Shown: positions 28,005 through 37,151, counted from the stretch's first letter. The stretch: 64,000 nt of DNA from Enterobacter sp. BIGb0383 (GCF_003751845.1 NZ_RJKQ01000001.1:744001-808000); one strand, 5' to 3'. Notes: generated from the sequence alone by a model not told the origin. Made by a program: numbers and translations.

Positions 28005-28063
28005 ATGGGCCTCCTCAGATTGGGTTCCACCCTATTAAGGGTAGAAGCCTGGCTGCTGAAGGC

Positions 28064-28185
28064 AAAAAAAAGCCGACTATGCTAAGTCGGCGTCGTACGA
28101 ATCAATTGTGCTATGCAGTAATTCAAAAAAGGAAGTAAGACAATATGGAGCGCAACGCCCATCGCTTGACGTTGCATTCACCTGC
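28064..28185 (-). ncRNA. fnrS: FnrS, anaerobically induced Hfq-dependent small RNA
   Basis: The minus strand from 28185 (GCAGGTGAATGCAACGTCAA) to the eight-T run ending at 28064 is 122 bases and matches E. coli FnrS almost base for base, including the GCGUUGCGCUCC seed region and the terminal GCCGACT/AGTCGGC hairpin. FnrS is made under anaerobiosis by FNR and represses aerobic enzymes such as sodB, maeA, gpmA and folE/folX. Its position next to zntB is conserved. Confidence 0.96.
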
Positions 28186-28220
28186 GAGAGAGAGTTTGCC
28201 GCGATTGGGCAAATCGTTTC

Positions 28221-28234
28221 TTGACCTCGCTCAA
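28221..28234 (-). promoter_or_regulatory. FNR box of fnrS
   Basis: On the minus strand TTGAG-CGAG-GTCAA fits the FNR consensus TTGAT-N4-ATCAA. Its centre lies about 42 bases upstream of the fnrS start, the class II activator position. Confidence 0.85.
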
Positions 28235-28280
28235 TGATTCTGGCGTTTTTATGTTCATTTTCTGTTAAAAACGTTATTTT

Positions 28281-29264
28281 TTACAGCCATTTACTGCGAT
28301 GTAACCACCAGGTAACACCTCCAATCAATACCACCAACATGACGCAGAAAATGGTAAAGCCCAGATGCCAGCCCCCGCCAGGGATACCTCCAAGGTTGAC
28401 CCCAAAGAGGCCGGTCAGGAAAGTGCTGGGTAAAAAGACCATTGCCATCAGCGACATGTTGTAGGTCCGACGGCTCAGAGACTCCTGCATCATCTGGGCA
28501 ATTTCATCGGTCATCACGCCGGTACGCGCAATGCAGGAGTCGATCTCATCCAGCCCGCGCCCCAGTCGGTCGGCGATATCCTGCATTCTGCGGCGCTGAT
28601 CGTCACTCATCCACGGGAAACGTTCGCTGGCAAGACGCGCATATACATCGCGCTGGGGAGCCATATAGCGGCGCATCACTATCAGCTGCTTACGCAGCAG
28701 GGCCAGAAAGCCACGCGGGGGAAATTGCTGATCGAGCAGATTATCTTCGAGATCGATAATCCGGTCGTGAAGCTGTTCGATAAATTCGCTGGCGTGATCG
28801 GTCAGGCCGTCGCAGACATCCACCAGCCAGCCTCCGGCATCCGTCGGCCCGGTGCCCTGCTGCAAATCGTTAACCAGGTCATCCAGCGCCAGCACCTTAC
28901 GCTGCCGCGTGGAGATAATCATCCGCTCGTCCATATAGACGCGCATCGCCACCAACTGGTCCGGGCGCTCATCGGTGCTGCCATTAATACAGCGCAGCGT
29001 CAGTAGCGTGCCGTCTCCCATGCGGGTGACGCGCGGCCGGGAGCTTTCCCCCGCCAGCGCATCGCGCACGTTATTCGGCAACAGCGGGGTGTCATTCAAC
29101 CACTGGGCGCTTTCCGGCTGGGTGTAATTAAGATGAAGCCAGCAGGGATGCTGCGCATCAATCACGGTTTCATCCGTGAGCGGCTCCACGCCCCCTTTGC
29201 CATCCAGTGCCCAGGCGTAAACGGCATCCGGTACCTTAACATCCGTTCCTTTAATCGCTTCCAC
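28281..29264 (-). CDS. zntB: ZntB, zinc transporter of the CorA family
   Basis: A 327-residue inner-membrane protein with a large N-terminal cytoplasmic domain and two C-terminal helices (about 268-320). The family signature [10 protein letters not shown] follows helix 1, ZntB's version of the CorA GMN motif (GVN). Almost identical to E. coli ZntB. Translation starts with GTG at 29264 behind GGAGG. It mediates zinc movement; studies on the E. coli protein point to proton-driven uptake. Confidence 0.96.
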   Translation of the reverse strand: MEAIKGTDVKVPDAVYAWALDGKGGVEPLTDETVIDAQHPCWLHLNYTQPESAQWLNDTPLLPNNVRDALAGESSRPRVTRMGDGTLLTLRCINGSTDERPDQLVAMRVYMDERMIISTRQRKVLALDDLVNDLQQGTGPTDAGGWLVDVCDGLTDHASEFIEQLHDRIIDLEDNLLDQQFPPRGFLALLRKQLIVMRRYMAPQRDVYARLASERFPWMSDDQRRRMQDIADRLGRGLDEIDSCIARTGVMTDEIAQMMQESLSRRTYNMSLMAMVFLPSTFLTGLFGVNLGGIPGGGWHLGFTIFCVMLVVLIGGVTWWLHRSKWL

Positions 29265-29470
29265 AGCGCCTCCACAAGGCTTTCTTCACTTTCGGTTAGT
29301 CTAGACGTCAGCCATCACAATTGCATCCTTCATGTGCATCCATCATGCTGAATTAACTCATAAATCAGCCGCCAATTCCCCGCACAAATTTAAGGGTAAA
29401 GAATCGCAACCGCGTGCCGTTAATATCGGGTGAACAGTTAGTTAAATTTCAGGTCTTCAGGAGTACGCCA

Positions 29471-30637
29471 GTGGCCAGTATTAAGCCGGTAAAGACGTTT
29501 GATTCACGGCTGGCGGCCACGCGCAATCTGGCCATCAAGAAGAGCATCGTCTGGTTTTTGTGGGTCAATATTCTCTTTTCGACCTTTATTCTCGGCCGGG
29601 CATGGTTCGCGCCGCCGATGGCACCGGTGGTGCCGATGCAGCCTCACGGGCTGCTGGAAACCATGATGGTGCTGGTGCTGACACTGTCCTCCAGCGTCCT
29701 GTTTATTCTTAGAAATGCCCCGCTGCAGGATGCGCCATGGCTCAGCACGATGGCGCGCATCTGCGTACCCATTATTGGCCTTAGCTGGGGCGTGGTGTTC
29801 TGCGTTCTGATCGCCAGCGGCGATCTGTGGATCATCTTCCCTTTCGCCGCCCTGCTGCTGTTTACCGCCCTGCTCTCGCTCTATTTCGATCCCAACGTGC
29901 TGCTCAGCTTTATCGTCCCCCTGTGGCTGATGATTTTTGTCGCCTCGCTGGTCTATGCAGCCAATCTGACGGTGCTGAACAGCATGATGTGGCTGCTGCT
30001 GGCCGGGCTACTGGAGTCGGGCCGCCGGGCGCTTAACGGCTGGTTTCTGCTGGCGCTGCAGCGGGAGCAGGAGAATAGCGTGCTGATCCATGAGCTGGGC
30101 AGGCTGGCCCATCGGGATCCGCTGACCGGCCTGGCCAATCGCCGGGGGTTTGAAAAACGGCTGGGGGACGAGATCCTGCGCAGCCAGCTGCTGCGTGAGA
30201 GTTTTGTCCTGATTATGCTCGATGTTGATCACTTCAAACGCTACAACGACCATTACGGACATCCGGCCGGGGATCGCTGTCTGGTGGCGATTGCGCAGGT
30301 GCTGAAGCGGGTGGCAGAACACGTGAAGGGCACCGCCGGGCGTTTTGGTGGAGAGGAGTTTGTGATGCTGCTTCCAACGGGTGATGAGTCCCAGGTCATG
30401 GAAGCGATCCAGGCCATTACCGACGGACTCTCGGCGGAGAATATTCCCCATCTGTATTCGCCCGTTTTACCGCGTATCACGGTCAGCCAGGGCATCGCGC
30501 GCTGGCTGCCGGGCATGGATGCACAGATGTTACTCACCAGCGCCGACAATGCCCTGTATCAGGCCAAGGCGCGGGGACGGAATGGCTGGGTTAATGCCAC
30601 ATTGCCAACCCAGCACGCCGTGCTCTACGCAAAATAA
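29471..30637 (+). CDS. Membrane-bound diguanylate cyclase (GGEEF)
   Basis: A 388-residue protein with five or six membrane helices in the first 185 residues and a GGDEF domain after about 205. The active site is RFGGEEF (about 293-297) with the metal-binding Asp in LIMLDVDHFKRYND. The RxxD inhibitory site is absent (HVKG in its place), so product inhibition at the I-site is not expected. I chose the GTG at 29471 because AGGAG lies 7 bases upstream; a GTG at 29414 would add 19 residues without a site. It is not the orthologue of E. coli DgcM, which sits in this neighbourhood there. It makes c-di-GMP. Confidence 0.88.
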   Translation: MASIKPVKTFDSRLAATRNLAIKKSIVWFLWVNILFSTFILGRAWFAPPMAPVVPMQPHGLLETMMVLVLTLSSSVLFILRNAPLQDAPWLSTMARICVPIIGLSWGVVFCVLIASGDLWIIFPFAALLLFTALLSLYFDPNVLLSFIVPLWLMIFVASLVYAANLTVLNSMMWLLLAGLLESGRRALNGWFLLALQREQENSVLIHELGRLAHRDPLTGLANRRGFEKRLGDEILRSQLLRESFVLIMLDVDHFKRYNDHYGHPAGDRCLVAIAQVLKRVAEHVKGTAGRFGGEEFVMLLPTGDESQVMEAIQAITDGLSAENIPHLYSPVLPRITVSQGIARWLPGMDAQMLLTSADNALYQAKARGRNGWVNATLPTQHAVLYAK

Positions 30638-30638
30638 A

Positions 30639-30658
30639 GCCCGTGCAGGGGCACGGGC
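30639..30658. terminator. Shared hairpin between cyclase and chemoreceptor genes
   Basis: A perfect 8-bp stem GCCCGTGC/GCACGGGC with loop AGGG lies between two convergent genes. No clear T-run on either side, although AATAAA precedes it and reads TTTATT on the minus strand. Confidence 0.6.
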
Positions 30659-30679
30659 ATCATCACTGCCAGCATAAGA

Positions 30680-31846
30680 TCAGAACGAGTGCCAGTAGTC
30701 GCCCTGGGCGCTCGCCAGCGGCGCAGCCGGTTTGCGAACCGGAGCGGTTGCAACGTTCTGCACCTCATTCTGGCTCAGGCGGAACCCTTTGGTGCGATTT
30801 TCCAGTTCAGTCACCCGCTGCTTCAGCACGTCTGACGAACCCGCCAGCTCTTCCACTACCGTCACATTGCTCTGGGTCACTTTTTCCAGTTCGGAAAGGG
30901 CAATAGTAATCTGGTCTATGCCTTTTTCCTGCTCGTGAGTGGAGGCCGAGATCTGATCCATCAGATGACTGACCAGGCCCGCGCCGGAAACAATTTCCTG
31001 CATGTTCTTCTCCGCTTCGGCCACGATAGTCGCGCCCTGATTAACGTTATCACTGGTCACGCTAATCAGCTGCTTGATGTTTTTCGCCGCCTCGGCGCTG
31101 CGGTGCGCAAGGTTACGCACTTCTTCAGCCACTACGGAGAAGCCTTTACCGTGATCCCCCGCACGCGCTGCCTCAACGGCGGCATTTAGCGCCAGAATAT
31201 TGGTCTGGAAGGCGATACCGTCGATCATGGCGATAATCTCCGTCATCTGACGGGCGCAGTCGGTAATCGACTGCATATTGGTCGCCACCTCGCCCATCAG
31301 ATCCCCACCCTTACGCGCGCTGCCTACCGCCTCACTGGCGCGATCGTTGGCCTGACGGGTATTATCCGCATTGTTTTTGGTACTGGCAGCCATCTGTTCC
31401 ATACTGGCCGCGGTTTGGATCAGCGACGCCGACTGCTGCTCCGTCTTCACCGACAGCTCGGCGCTCCGTGCGGCCAGCTGCTCGGAAAGGCTCATTGCCG
31501 TATGGGATGATGCCCTGATTTCACCGACCAGCGTGGCTATATTGCTGGAAAGCTTATTAATTCCGGGGATCAGACGTCCGGCACAGTTATTGCCGAAGTC
31601 AGGAATAGTAATGGAGAGGTCGCCGGATATTACCGCATCGATACTGGCTTTTACCGTATTGATCGGCGATACCAGATAGCGGGTCATATAAAGCCACAAT
31701 AAAAAAATCGATCCAGCCCAGAGAATATTGAGTGTTAACAATAAAGTGCTACTTGCCGATAAAGTGACTGCCAATATATCCGCCAGTAAAAACACCAAAA
31801 GTAAAAACACCAATATAACTGTTCTGACGCTAGTATTTTTAAGCAT
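30680..31846 (-). CDS. Methyl-accepting chemotaxis protein without a large sensor domain
   Basis: A 388-residue receptor. Two adjacent membrane helices fill residues 7-55, joined by only a few residues, so there is no periplasmic ligand-binding domain. A HAMP-like linker (SPINTVKASIDAVISGDLS) and a full signalling coil follow, with the tip motif IIAMIDGIAFQTNILALNAAVEAARAGDHGKGF region intact. The C-terminus ends YWHSF, which keeps the W..F spacing of the CheR/CheB-tethering pentapeptide NWETF. The start at 31846 has AGGGCTG upstream; a GTG at 31873 does not. Sensing is probably intramembrane, cytoplasmic or through a partner. Confidence 0.87.
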   Translation of the reverse strand: MLKNTSVRTVILVFLLLVFLLADILAVTLSASSTLLLTLNILWAGSIFLLWLYMTRYLVSPINTVKASIDAVISGDLSITIPDFGNNCAGRLIPGINKLSSNIATLVGEIRASSHTAMSLSEQLAARSAELSVKTEQQSASLIQTAASMEQMAASTKNNADNTRQANDRASEAVGSARKGGDLMGEVATNMQSITDCARQMTEIIAMIDGIAFQTNILALNAAVEAARAGDHGKGFSVVAEEVRNLAHRSAEAAKNIKQLISVTSDNVNQGATIVAEAEKNMQEIVSGAGLVSHLMDQISASTHEQEKGIDQITIALSELEKVTQSNVTVVEELAGSSDVLKQRVTELENRTKGFRLSQNEVQNVATAPVRKPAAPLASAQGDYWHSF

Positions 31847-31873
31847 AATCAGCCCTGCCGCTACATTATTCAC

Positions 31874-32298
31874 GATGGTGTGCAGGAGTGTTATAGCACC
31901 GCCCTTTGGCTATTACATGCTTATTTTAATGCAAATCAATGTTCGCCGTTTATGGCGATACGTTTACCTTTGGATAGCACAACAAACCACATCAAAGATA
32001 AAAACCAGCTATAAGTCTCTACTAAATCGCAATGCCACAGATAAATAAAACAGATATATGATACAAACCAGCGCTTAGCAGGGTAATGGTTAATGGCCGG
32101 TTAACTCCAGTATGCTAAGCCTTAAGCAAGGCTTAAATTAATAACTTTATTCTCTATCAACCCTCATTTTTTATTCCTTCCAGTCGATAAAAAACTATCA
32201 ACTGTAGTCGGTGCTGGCATTTATTTTTTTGATCGGCAGCAATTTTATAGCGCAGCGTTAAAAATTACTGCTAGATTATTTATACAACTCTAATAGAA
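31874..32298. other. 425-base AT-rich intergenic region
   Basis: Holds the promoters of the divergent receptor and MHYT-GGDEF-EAL genes. A hairpin TAAGCCTT/AAGGCTTA lies at 32116-32135. A weak FliA-like element (TAAACGTA, 11 bases, GGCGAACA on the minus strand, 31940-31966) precedes the receptor. No ORF with a ribosome site was seen. Confidence 0.5.
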
Positions 32299-32307
32299 GT
32301 GGATGAC

Positions 32308-34452
32308 ATGATGCTTTATGTCTCGTGGGACCCTGTGCTGGTCGGCATTTCATATCTGGTCGCGTTTATCGCTTCATTTATTGCGCTGGACAGCGCCGGT
32401 AAAATATCGACCTCCGGCGCAAAAGCGGCCCTGTTCTGGCGAATCGCCGGGGGCGCGACGCTGGGTATCGGGATCTGGTCCATGCACTTTATCGGCATGC
32501 TGGCGATGGAAATGCCGATGCTAATGAGTTACGACCTGCATCTGACCTTTATCTCTCTGCTGGCCGCGCTGGTCGCCTCGACCCTGGCAATCAATATCGC
32601 CGTCTCAGGTCAAACGCTGTCCGTCAAACGGCATCTGCTCGCTACCGCGATTATGAGCTCGGGCGTGGTGGTGATGCACTACCTCGGCATGGCGGCGCTG
32701 ATGATGCACGACATTATCGTCTGGAATATGGGGCTGGTGGGCTTGTCGGTACTTATCGCCATCGTCGCCTCCGGCACCGCCATCTGGCTGGCCTTTAGCC
32801 TGAGGGTGAACAGCAAAGGTGTACTGATCAACCGTATTCTGGCCGCCATGGTGATGGGATTTGCCGTCGCCGCCATGCACTATACCGGAATGAGCGCGGC
32901 GGAGTTCCATAACCACGGTCAGTATATGAACGGCGGCGTCAACGAGATGGGGCTGTCCGTCTGGGTCTCCGCGACCACCCTGGTGATTCTCGGGGTGATG
33001 CTGATTGTTTCCATGGTTGATTCACAAATCCGCACCACCCGGCTGACCGAAAATCTGCAACAGCTTAACCAGCAGCTGGCGCATCAGGCCCATTACGATG
33101 GCCTGACCGGCCTGGCCAACCGCAGTAATATTGATATGCGCCTTGAAGGTTGCCTGGAGGACGCGGTGAAAAACGGGACCCGCTTCGCGCTGGTCTTTAT
33201 GGATCTCGATCGCTTTAAGCTGGTCAACGACGCCTGGGGTCACCATGTCGGCGATCACCTGCTGGTTTCCGTGGCCAATCGTATTAGCGCCTGCCTGACG
33301 TCGAAAATGGTGCTGGCGCGCCTCGGCGGGGATGAGTTTGTGCTGATGGTCCCGGAGACGGACGAGGCGGAAGTGTCAGAGCTGGCGGCACAGATGGTGA
33401 ATGCGGTAAAACGCCCCTTCTACGAAGCCGGGCAAATTATTCAGGTCTCCCTGAGCGCCGGGGTCAGCCTCTATCCTGAACACGGCGACAGCCTGCATAT
33501 CCTGAAACTGCGCGCCGATACCGCTATGTACAATATTAAGCAGCGAGGTCGCAACGGCTGGGCTATCTGGCATGAGGGGATGACCCAGAAGACGCTCGCC
33601 GCACCGGCATTTTTGCAGGATCTGACCCAGGCCCTGGATCGCGATCAGTTCGAGCTCTGGTATCAGCCTAAATATCACGCCATCAATACCGAAGTCTCCG
33701 GCTTTGAGGCGCTGCTGCGCTGGCGTCACCCCACCAAAGGCGTGCTGCTTCCGGCGCTCTTTTTACCGCTGCTGGAAAAAACCGGTCTGATCCTCACCGT
33801 CGGTGAATGGGTGCTGGAAACCGCCTGCCGCCAGCTCCAGATCTGGCAGCAGCAGGGCCATACGGACTGGACCCTGTCGGTGAATATTTCCGCGCTGCAG
33901 TTTGACCAGCAGGATCTGGCCGATAACGTGAGCAGCCTGCTCGAACGCTACCCGTTCCCCCCTTCTCGCCTGACCCTGGAGATCACCGAAAGCACGGCGC
34001 TCAAGAATATGGAGCACAGCGTGGTGGTGCTGGAAACTTTAAGCCGTCTCGGTATTACGGTGTCGATTGACGACTTCGGCACCGGCTACTCCAATATGCT
34101 GATGCTGAAAAATCTACCGGCCCGCGAGCTGAAAATCGACAAGAGTTTTATCCGCGACCTGCACGACAACAATAAAAATGTGCGGATTGTCGCCACCATT
34201 ATCGATATCGCCCATGCGATGAATATGAAGGTGGTAGCGGAAGGTATTGAAACCGAGGAACAGCAGCGACTGCTGACCAGCCTGGGCTGCGGCGTTCTGC
34301 AGGGGTTCCTGTTCTCCCATGCGGTGCCCGCAGAGCAGATCCCCCTGCTTCTGCCCGCAAAGAGCGTACCGGTCAGCATCGTGCGCAGCAATAAAAGGCC
34401 GCGCACCGTTGTTCACCATCATCCGTTGATTAAACATAAGAAGCAGGCCTGA
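32308..34452 (+). CDS. MHYT-GGDEF-EAL c-di-GMP turnover protein
   Basis: A 714-residue inner-membrane protein. The seven-helix MHYT sensor (about 1-235) carries three motif copies: MHFIGMLAMEM, MHYLGMAALMM and MHYTGMSAAEF; this domain is thought to bind copper and sense oxygen, CO or NO. The GGDEF domain is intact (RLGGDEFVLM) but lacks an RxxD I-site (TSKM). The EAL domain is intact (FEALLRW, DDFGTGYSN, LKIDKSFI), so both synthesis and hydrolysis of c-di-GMP are possible, as in Bacillus YkoW. Start chosen at the ATG at 32308; a GTG at 32299 is possible. Confidence 0.92.
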   Translation: MMLYVSWDPVLVGISYLVAFIASFIALDSAGKISTSGAKAALFWRIAGGATLGIGIWSMHFIGMLAMEMPMLMSYDLHLTFISLLAALVASTLAINIAVSGQTLSVKRHLLATAIMSSGVVVMHYLGMAALMMHDIIVWNMGLVGLSVLIAIVASGTAIWLAFSLRVNSKGVLINRILAAMVMGFAVAAMHYTGMSAAEFHNHGQYMNGGVNEMGLSVWVSATTLVILGVMLIVSMVDSQIRTTRLTENLQQLNQQLAHQAHYDGLTGLANRSNIDMRLEGCLEDAVKNGTRFALVFMDLDRFKLVNDAWGHHVGDHLLVSVANRISACLTSKMVLARLGGDEFVLMVPETDEAEVSELAAQMVNAVKRPFYEAGQIIQVSLSAGVSLYPEHGDSLHILKLRADTAMYNIKQRGRNGWAIWHEGMTQKTLAAPAFLQDLTQALDRDQFELWYQPKYHAINTEVSGFEALLRWRHPTKGVLLPALFLPLLEKTGLILTVGEWVLETACRQLQIWQQQGHTDWTLSVNISALQFDQQDLADNVSSLLERYPFPPSRLTLEITESTALKNMEHSVVVLETLSRLGITVSIDDFGTGYSNMLMLKNLPARELKIDKSFIRDLHDNNKNVRIVATIIDIAHAMNMKVVAEGIETEEQQRLLTSLGCGVLQGFLFSHAVPAEQIPLLLPAKSVPVSIVRSNKRPRTVVHHHPLIKHKKQA

Positions 34453-34463
34453 CGCCGGGCGTA

Positions 34464-34489
34464 AAAAAACCCGCGTCTGCGGGTTTAGC
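34464..34489. terminator. Bidirectional intrinsic terminator
   Basis: AAACCCGC (34467-34474) and GCGGGTTT (34479-34486) form a perfect 8-bp stem with loop GTCT between two convergent genes; the A-rich left arm gives a T-run on the minus strand. Confidence 0.75.
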
Positions 34490-34496
34490 GTTGCGA

Positions 34497-34727
34497 TCAG
34501 GCGTGTCCGGTATCGGACAGGGTCGCCATCATCCTCGGGAAGTTTGCCACATTGCCGGTGTCATACTGCGGCAGCGGGTTCACCTTTTTATAATCCCATT
34601 CCGAGGCGGCACAGGCTGCCTCGCTTCCTCCCTGCTGCGTACAGGCAGCAATGCGCTGTGACGGTACAACCGCACAGCCAACGGCAATAGCCAGAAACCC
34701 GGCGGCCGCCAAAACTTTCATCATCAT
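34497..34727 (-). CDS. Small lipoprotein of unknown function
   Basis: A 76-residue product with a signal sequence MMMKVLAAAGFLAIAVGC; Cys18 after AVG is a plausible lipidation site. The mature part has two further cysteines (CTQQGGSEAAC) that could form a disulfide, then a PLPQYDTG stretch. Three consecutive ATG codons (34727, 34724, 34721) make the exact start uncertain. No family recognised. Confidence 0.65.
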   Translation of the reverse strand: MMMKVLAAAGFLAIAVGCAVVPSQRIAACTQQGGSEAACAASEWDYKKVNPLPQYDTGNVANFPRMMATLSDTGHA

Positions 34728-34900
34728 CAGTAAACCAGCTTCTTTCTTACATTTGCCAAAAAACGGGGCGGATCGTGGCACGGCGCGCTGCAGATGTACA
34801 GAATTGAATGGCTCAGGACATAGTCTACTAAAGGGGTATAGCCGTCTTCAACCCACCATTATATATTTAATTATATAACGAGTATTTTAGGGGGTGACCT

Positions 34901-35185
34901 ATGCGTAATCATTTTGGTAATGGCCTGAAAGCGGGCCTGAAAAGTACCGACACCTGCATGGCATTTATGACCGGGCGTTTCTGTTCCGAATACAATAAAG
35001 GCTACGTGCTGGGCTACTGCTATCAGATCGTCAAAAAAACCGGCGACAGGAAGTCCGCCGCCTGGGAAGCCGGTCGGCTGACAAAGCGCTATCAGCTTGA
35101 TACCGCCAGCATGGTGGAGTTTTTCAGCGAGTATAAAGCCGACGAGACGATTCGCTGCTTCTTTATGGGGTATGAGGTGGGTTAA
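34901..35185 (+). CDS. YghW-like protein (DUF2623)
   Basis: A 94-residue protein with the DUF2623 pattern of E. coli YghW (95 residues): HFGNGLKAGLK, FCSEYNKGYVLGYCY, KTGDRKSAAWEAG and LTKRY. No function is known for the family. GGGGGTG lies 6 bases before the ATG. It is the last gene before the eCIS locus, convergent with it. Confidence 0.85.
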   Translation: MRNHFGNGLKAGLKSTDTCMAFMTGRFCSEYNKGYVLGYCYQIVKKTGDRKSAAWEAGRLTKRYQLDTASMVEFFSEYKADETIRCFFMGYEVG

Positions 35186-35206
35186 GCTCTATTGAAACCA
35201 TTCTCG

Positions 35207-35227
35207 CGGGCCGGTTATACCAGCCCG
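35207..35227. terminator. Hairpin between YghW-like gene and eCIS 3' end
   Basis: CGGGCCGG (35207-35214) pairs with CCAGCCCG (35220-35227) with one mismatch-type pair and a TTATA loop. ATATTTTT follows on the plus side; the minus side has none. Confidence 0.4.
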
Positions 35228-35265
35228 TCATGAATATTTTTACAAAAAACAGCATCGGAACCGTT

Positions 35266-36177
35266 TTATCGGGCCATATACGTCGGTTGCGGCATCGGTC
35301 GTCCATAGCGCACTCGCCCATTCTTCGTATCGCTGTAGTTTCTTGCCCCTTTCGTTGACCAGGTCTCTTTTATCTTCGCACCAATAGATTCATAAAAGGC
35401 TTCCAGTTGATAAATATCTCTGACAATAAACCAGTTGCCACGATCGCAAACCGCAAGAGGAAATTCACCCGGTCTGGCTACCGCACCTAGAAACCCGCCA
35501 TCTCGGTCCACAACATCCTTTTCATGTGCAACCATAAAAGAGGAAAAGTTGACCTGGGCACCATGACGCACGACGTTATGTTCAATATCATCAAAAGGCC
35601 GTGCTGGATCGACTTTTGCCACCTGGCTGTTAATGCCATTAATAATATCTTTTTCTTCTTTCGAATTGACCATAACGGTTCTTGGTCGACCCGCTCCGCG
35701 AAAAGTAATCATATCGTGAGCATCATAGTCTCCGGTATAAGGGATTGACTTCCAGTTATCCTGAGATTGTAGCTGGTCAATATTTCTGGGGTTGGTCAGG
35801 TCCAGAATCCCACTGGAGACCGAGTCGGCAAGGGCTGTTTTTTTGACATCTCCGGTATAAACTCCCTCCAGGCCGGTGTTATCCCAGTGACCAACATAAC
35901 CAATAAGATCAATATCTTTAACCAGTTGAAACACGGCCTCATACTCTTCTGGATCTTTATATTTCGATTTCAACGAGCTGGGTTTGATGGTCTTCTCAAG
36001 AATATCGTGACCTTTTGCTTTCGCCCCGTGGCTAAGGGCATTGATAGTGAAGGGACCCGCTTCGCGGAAGCTGACGCAGAAATTGCCTTTCCTGGCCGCC
36101 ACTGAAATAGCCGCCATATGTTCTTTCAAAATAAAATTTTCGGCAATCTCGACGAGCTCTTTAACTTTACTTTTCAT
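35266..36177 (-). CDS. Candidate eCIS effector: edema factor/ExoY-like nucleotidyl cyclase
   Basis: A 303-residue protein in the position of afp17/18 toxins. Three blocks resemble the conserved regions of the anthrax edema factor, CyaA and ExoY cyclases. CR1: an HMAAISVAARKGNF helix, R38 (FREAGPF), then GAKAKGHDILEKTIK with Lys55 and Lys62 seven apart, the same spacing as EF Lys346/Lys353. CR2: GDYD (Asp150, Asp152) matching the metal-binding DYD. CR3: RHGAQVNF with His205 and Asn210, one residue shorter than EF His577/Asn583. Those enzymes turn ATP or GTP into cyclic nucleotides after activation by a host protein. ATG at 36177 has GAGG upstream; an in-frame ATG at 36189 lacks one. Follows afp16 by 44 bases. 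Family call is by motif, not alignment search. Confidence 0.65.
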   Translation of the reverse strand: MKSKVKELVEIAENFILKEHMAAISVAARKGNFCVSFREAGPFTINALSHGAKAKGHDILEKTIKPSSLKSKYKDPEEYEAVFQLVKDIDLIGYVGHWDNTGLEGVYTGDVKKTALADSVSSGILDLTNPRNIDQLQSQDNWKSIPYTGDYDAHDMITFRGAGRPRTVMVNSKEEKDIINGINSQVAKVDPARPFDDIEHNVVRHGAQVNFSSFMVAHEKDVVDRDGGFLGAVARPGEFPLAVCDRGNWFIVRDIYQLEAFYESIGAKIKETWSTKGARNYSDTKNGRVRYGRPMPQPTYMAR

Positions 36178-36221
36178 CTTAGACCTCATTTTTCTGTTAC
36201 CACTGAGTATTTTGCACGACC

Positions 36222-37115
36222 TTAAACGGCGAAAAGCTCGCTTTTCTGCAGATCGACAATATGTACCTCGGTACCGTTAATCTCCGTGGCGGCAGCCTTA
36301 TTATCACTCCAGGTTTTAAAGATCGCCTCCAGGTCATCCTGATACGCTTTATCGATGATCCCAGTAATCACCAGGCTGACGTTAATAACCGAACCATCAT
36401 CCTCCTCAGTCGCCTGCTGCTGGCTTTCAATACTGACTCTGGCCAGTTTCTGCTCTCCGCCGCTGCCCAGTTGCTGGCACAGGGTCTGCCACAGCTGGTT
36501 ATTCAGCGCTTTCATATCCACATTGGCCGTCTGCACTATCTCGCTAGTCACTGCTTTCACCAGCGTCTGCGGCAGGCTGTTATCAAGCAGGATCGGCACA
36601 GTCACGGAATACATCAGCGACAGGCGCGGTCGGTTGCCCAGCGCCTGCCAGAAGCTACCCAGGCTACTTAAGTTTTCCTGTGGCGGAACAATACGGGTGT
36701 ATGCTCCGGCAATACCGTCCAGGCTGCGGTTATTCAGTAGCGCCTGTAACGTCAGGGTCATGATCTGTACGGCCTGATTATCCGGGCTGCTGTCCGGGCC
36801 GTCCCCGTCGCTGCCCGCACTCTGCGCCTCCCAGTAAGTAATCAGATAATTGCAGCTCAGGTTCACCCACCCGGCCTGCAATACGCCGCCGCTCACGTTC
36901 AGACGAGAACGCTCGCTCTGCCGCAGCTGTAAATCCTCGTGCACGTCGTACAAAAAGACGCTGACGGTGGGCGTTGACTGAACACTGTCGACATCGGGCA
37001 AGTCAAAACGAATATCAATACCGCCCTTGTTATCCGGGTCGAGATAACCCTTTAGAGCGGCCAGCAACGCTTTATTCACGCCAACAATGGTATTAGAGGG
37101 TGTAATCGCGGACAT
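36222..37115 (-). CDS. afp16: Afp16/Pvc16-like tube-terminating cap protein (DUF4255)
   Basis: A 297-residue protein of the DUF4255/Pvc16-N family. The N-terminal block SNTIVGVNKALLAALKGYL and the beta strand TVSVFLYDVHEDLQLRQSE are typical; NLSCNYLITYWE and LDGIAGAYTRIVPP follow. In Afp and PVC this protein caps the distal end of the inner tube and sets sheath termination. AGGTTACT precedes the ATG. It lies between the AAA ATPase and the candidate effector, as in other eCIS operons. Confidence 0.88.
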   Translation of the reverse strand: MSAITPSNTIVGVNKALLAALKGYLDPDNKGGIDIRFDLPDVDSVQSTPTVSVFLYDVHEDLQLRQSERSRLNVSGGVLQAGWVNLSCNYLITYWEAQSAGSDGDGPDSSPDNQAVQIMTLTLQALLNNRSLDGIAGAYTRIVPPQENLSSLGSFWQALGNRPRLSLMYSVTVPILLDNSLPQTLVKAVTSEIVQTANVDMKALNNQLWQTLCQQLGSGGEQKLARVSIESQQQATEEDDGSVINVSLVITGIIDKAYQDDLEAIFKTWSDNKAAATEINGTEVHIVDLQKSELFAV

Positions 37116-37151
37116 AGTAACCTCGCTGTAATATTAAAAAGTAGCCCAGGG

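Noticed and set aside
31940-31966. FliA (sigma-28) promoter for the chemoreceptor gene
   Set aside because: Spacing of 11 fits, but each half matches only about five of eight consensus bases; not strong enough for an entry.
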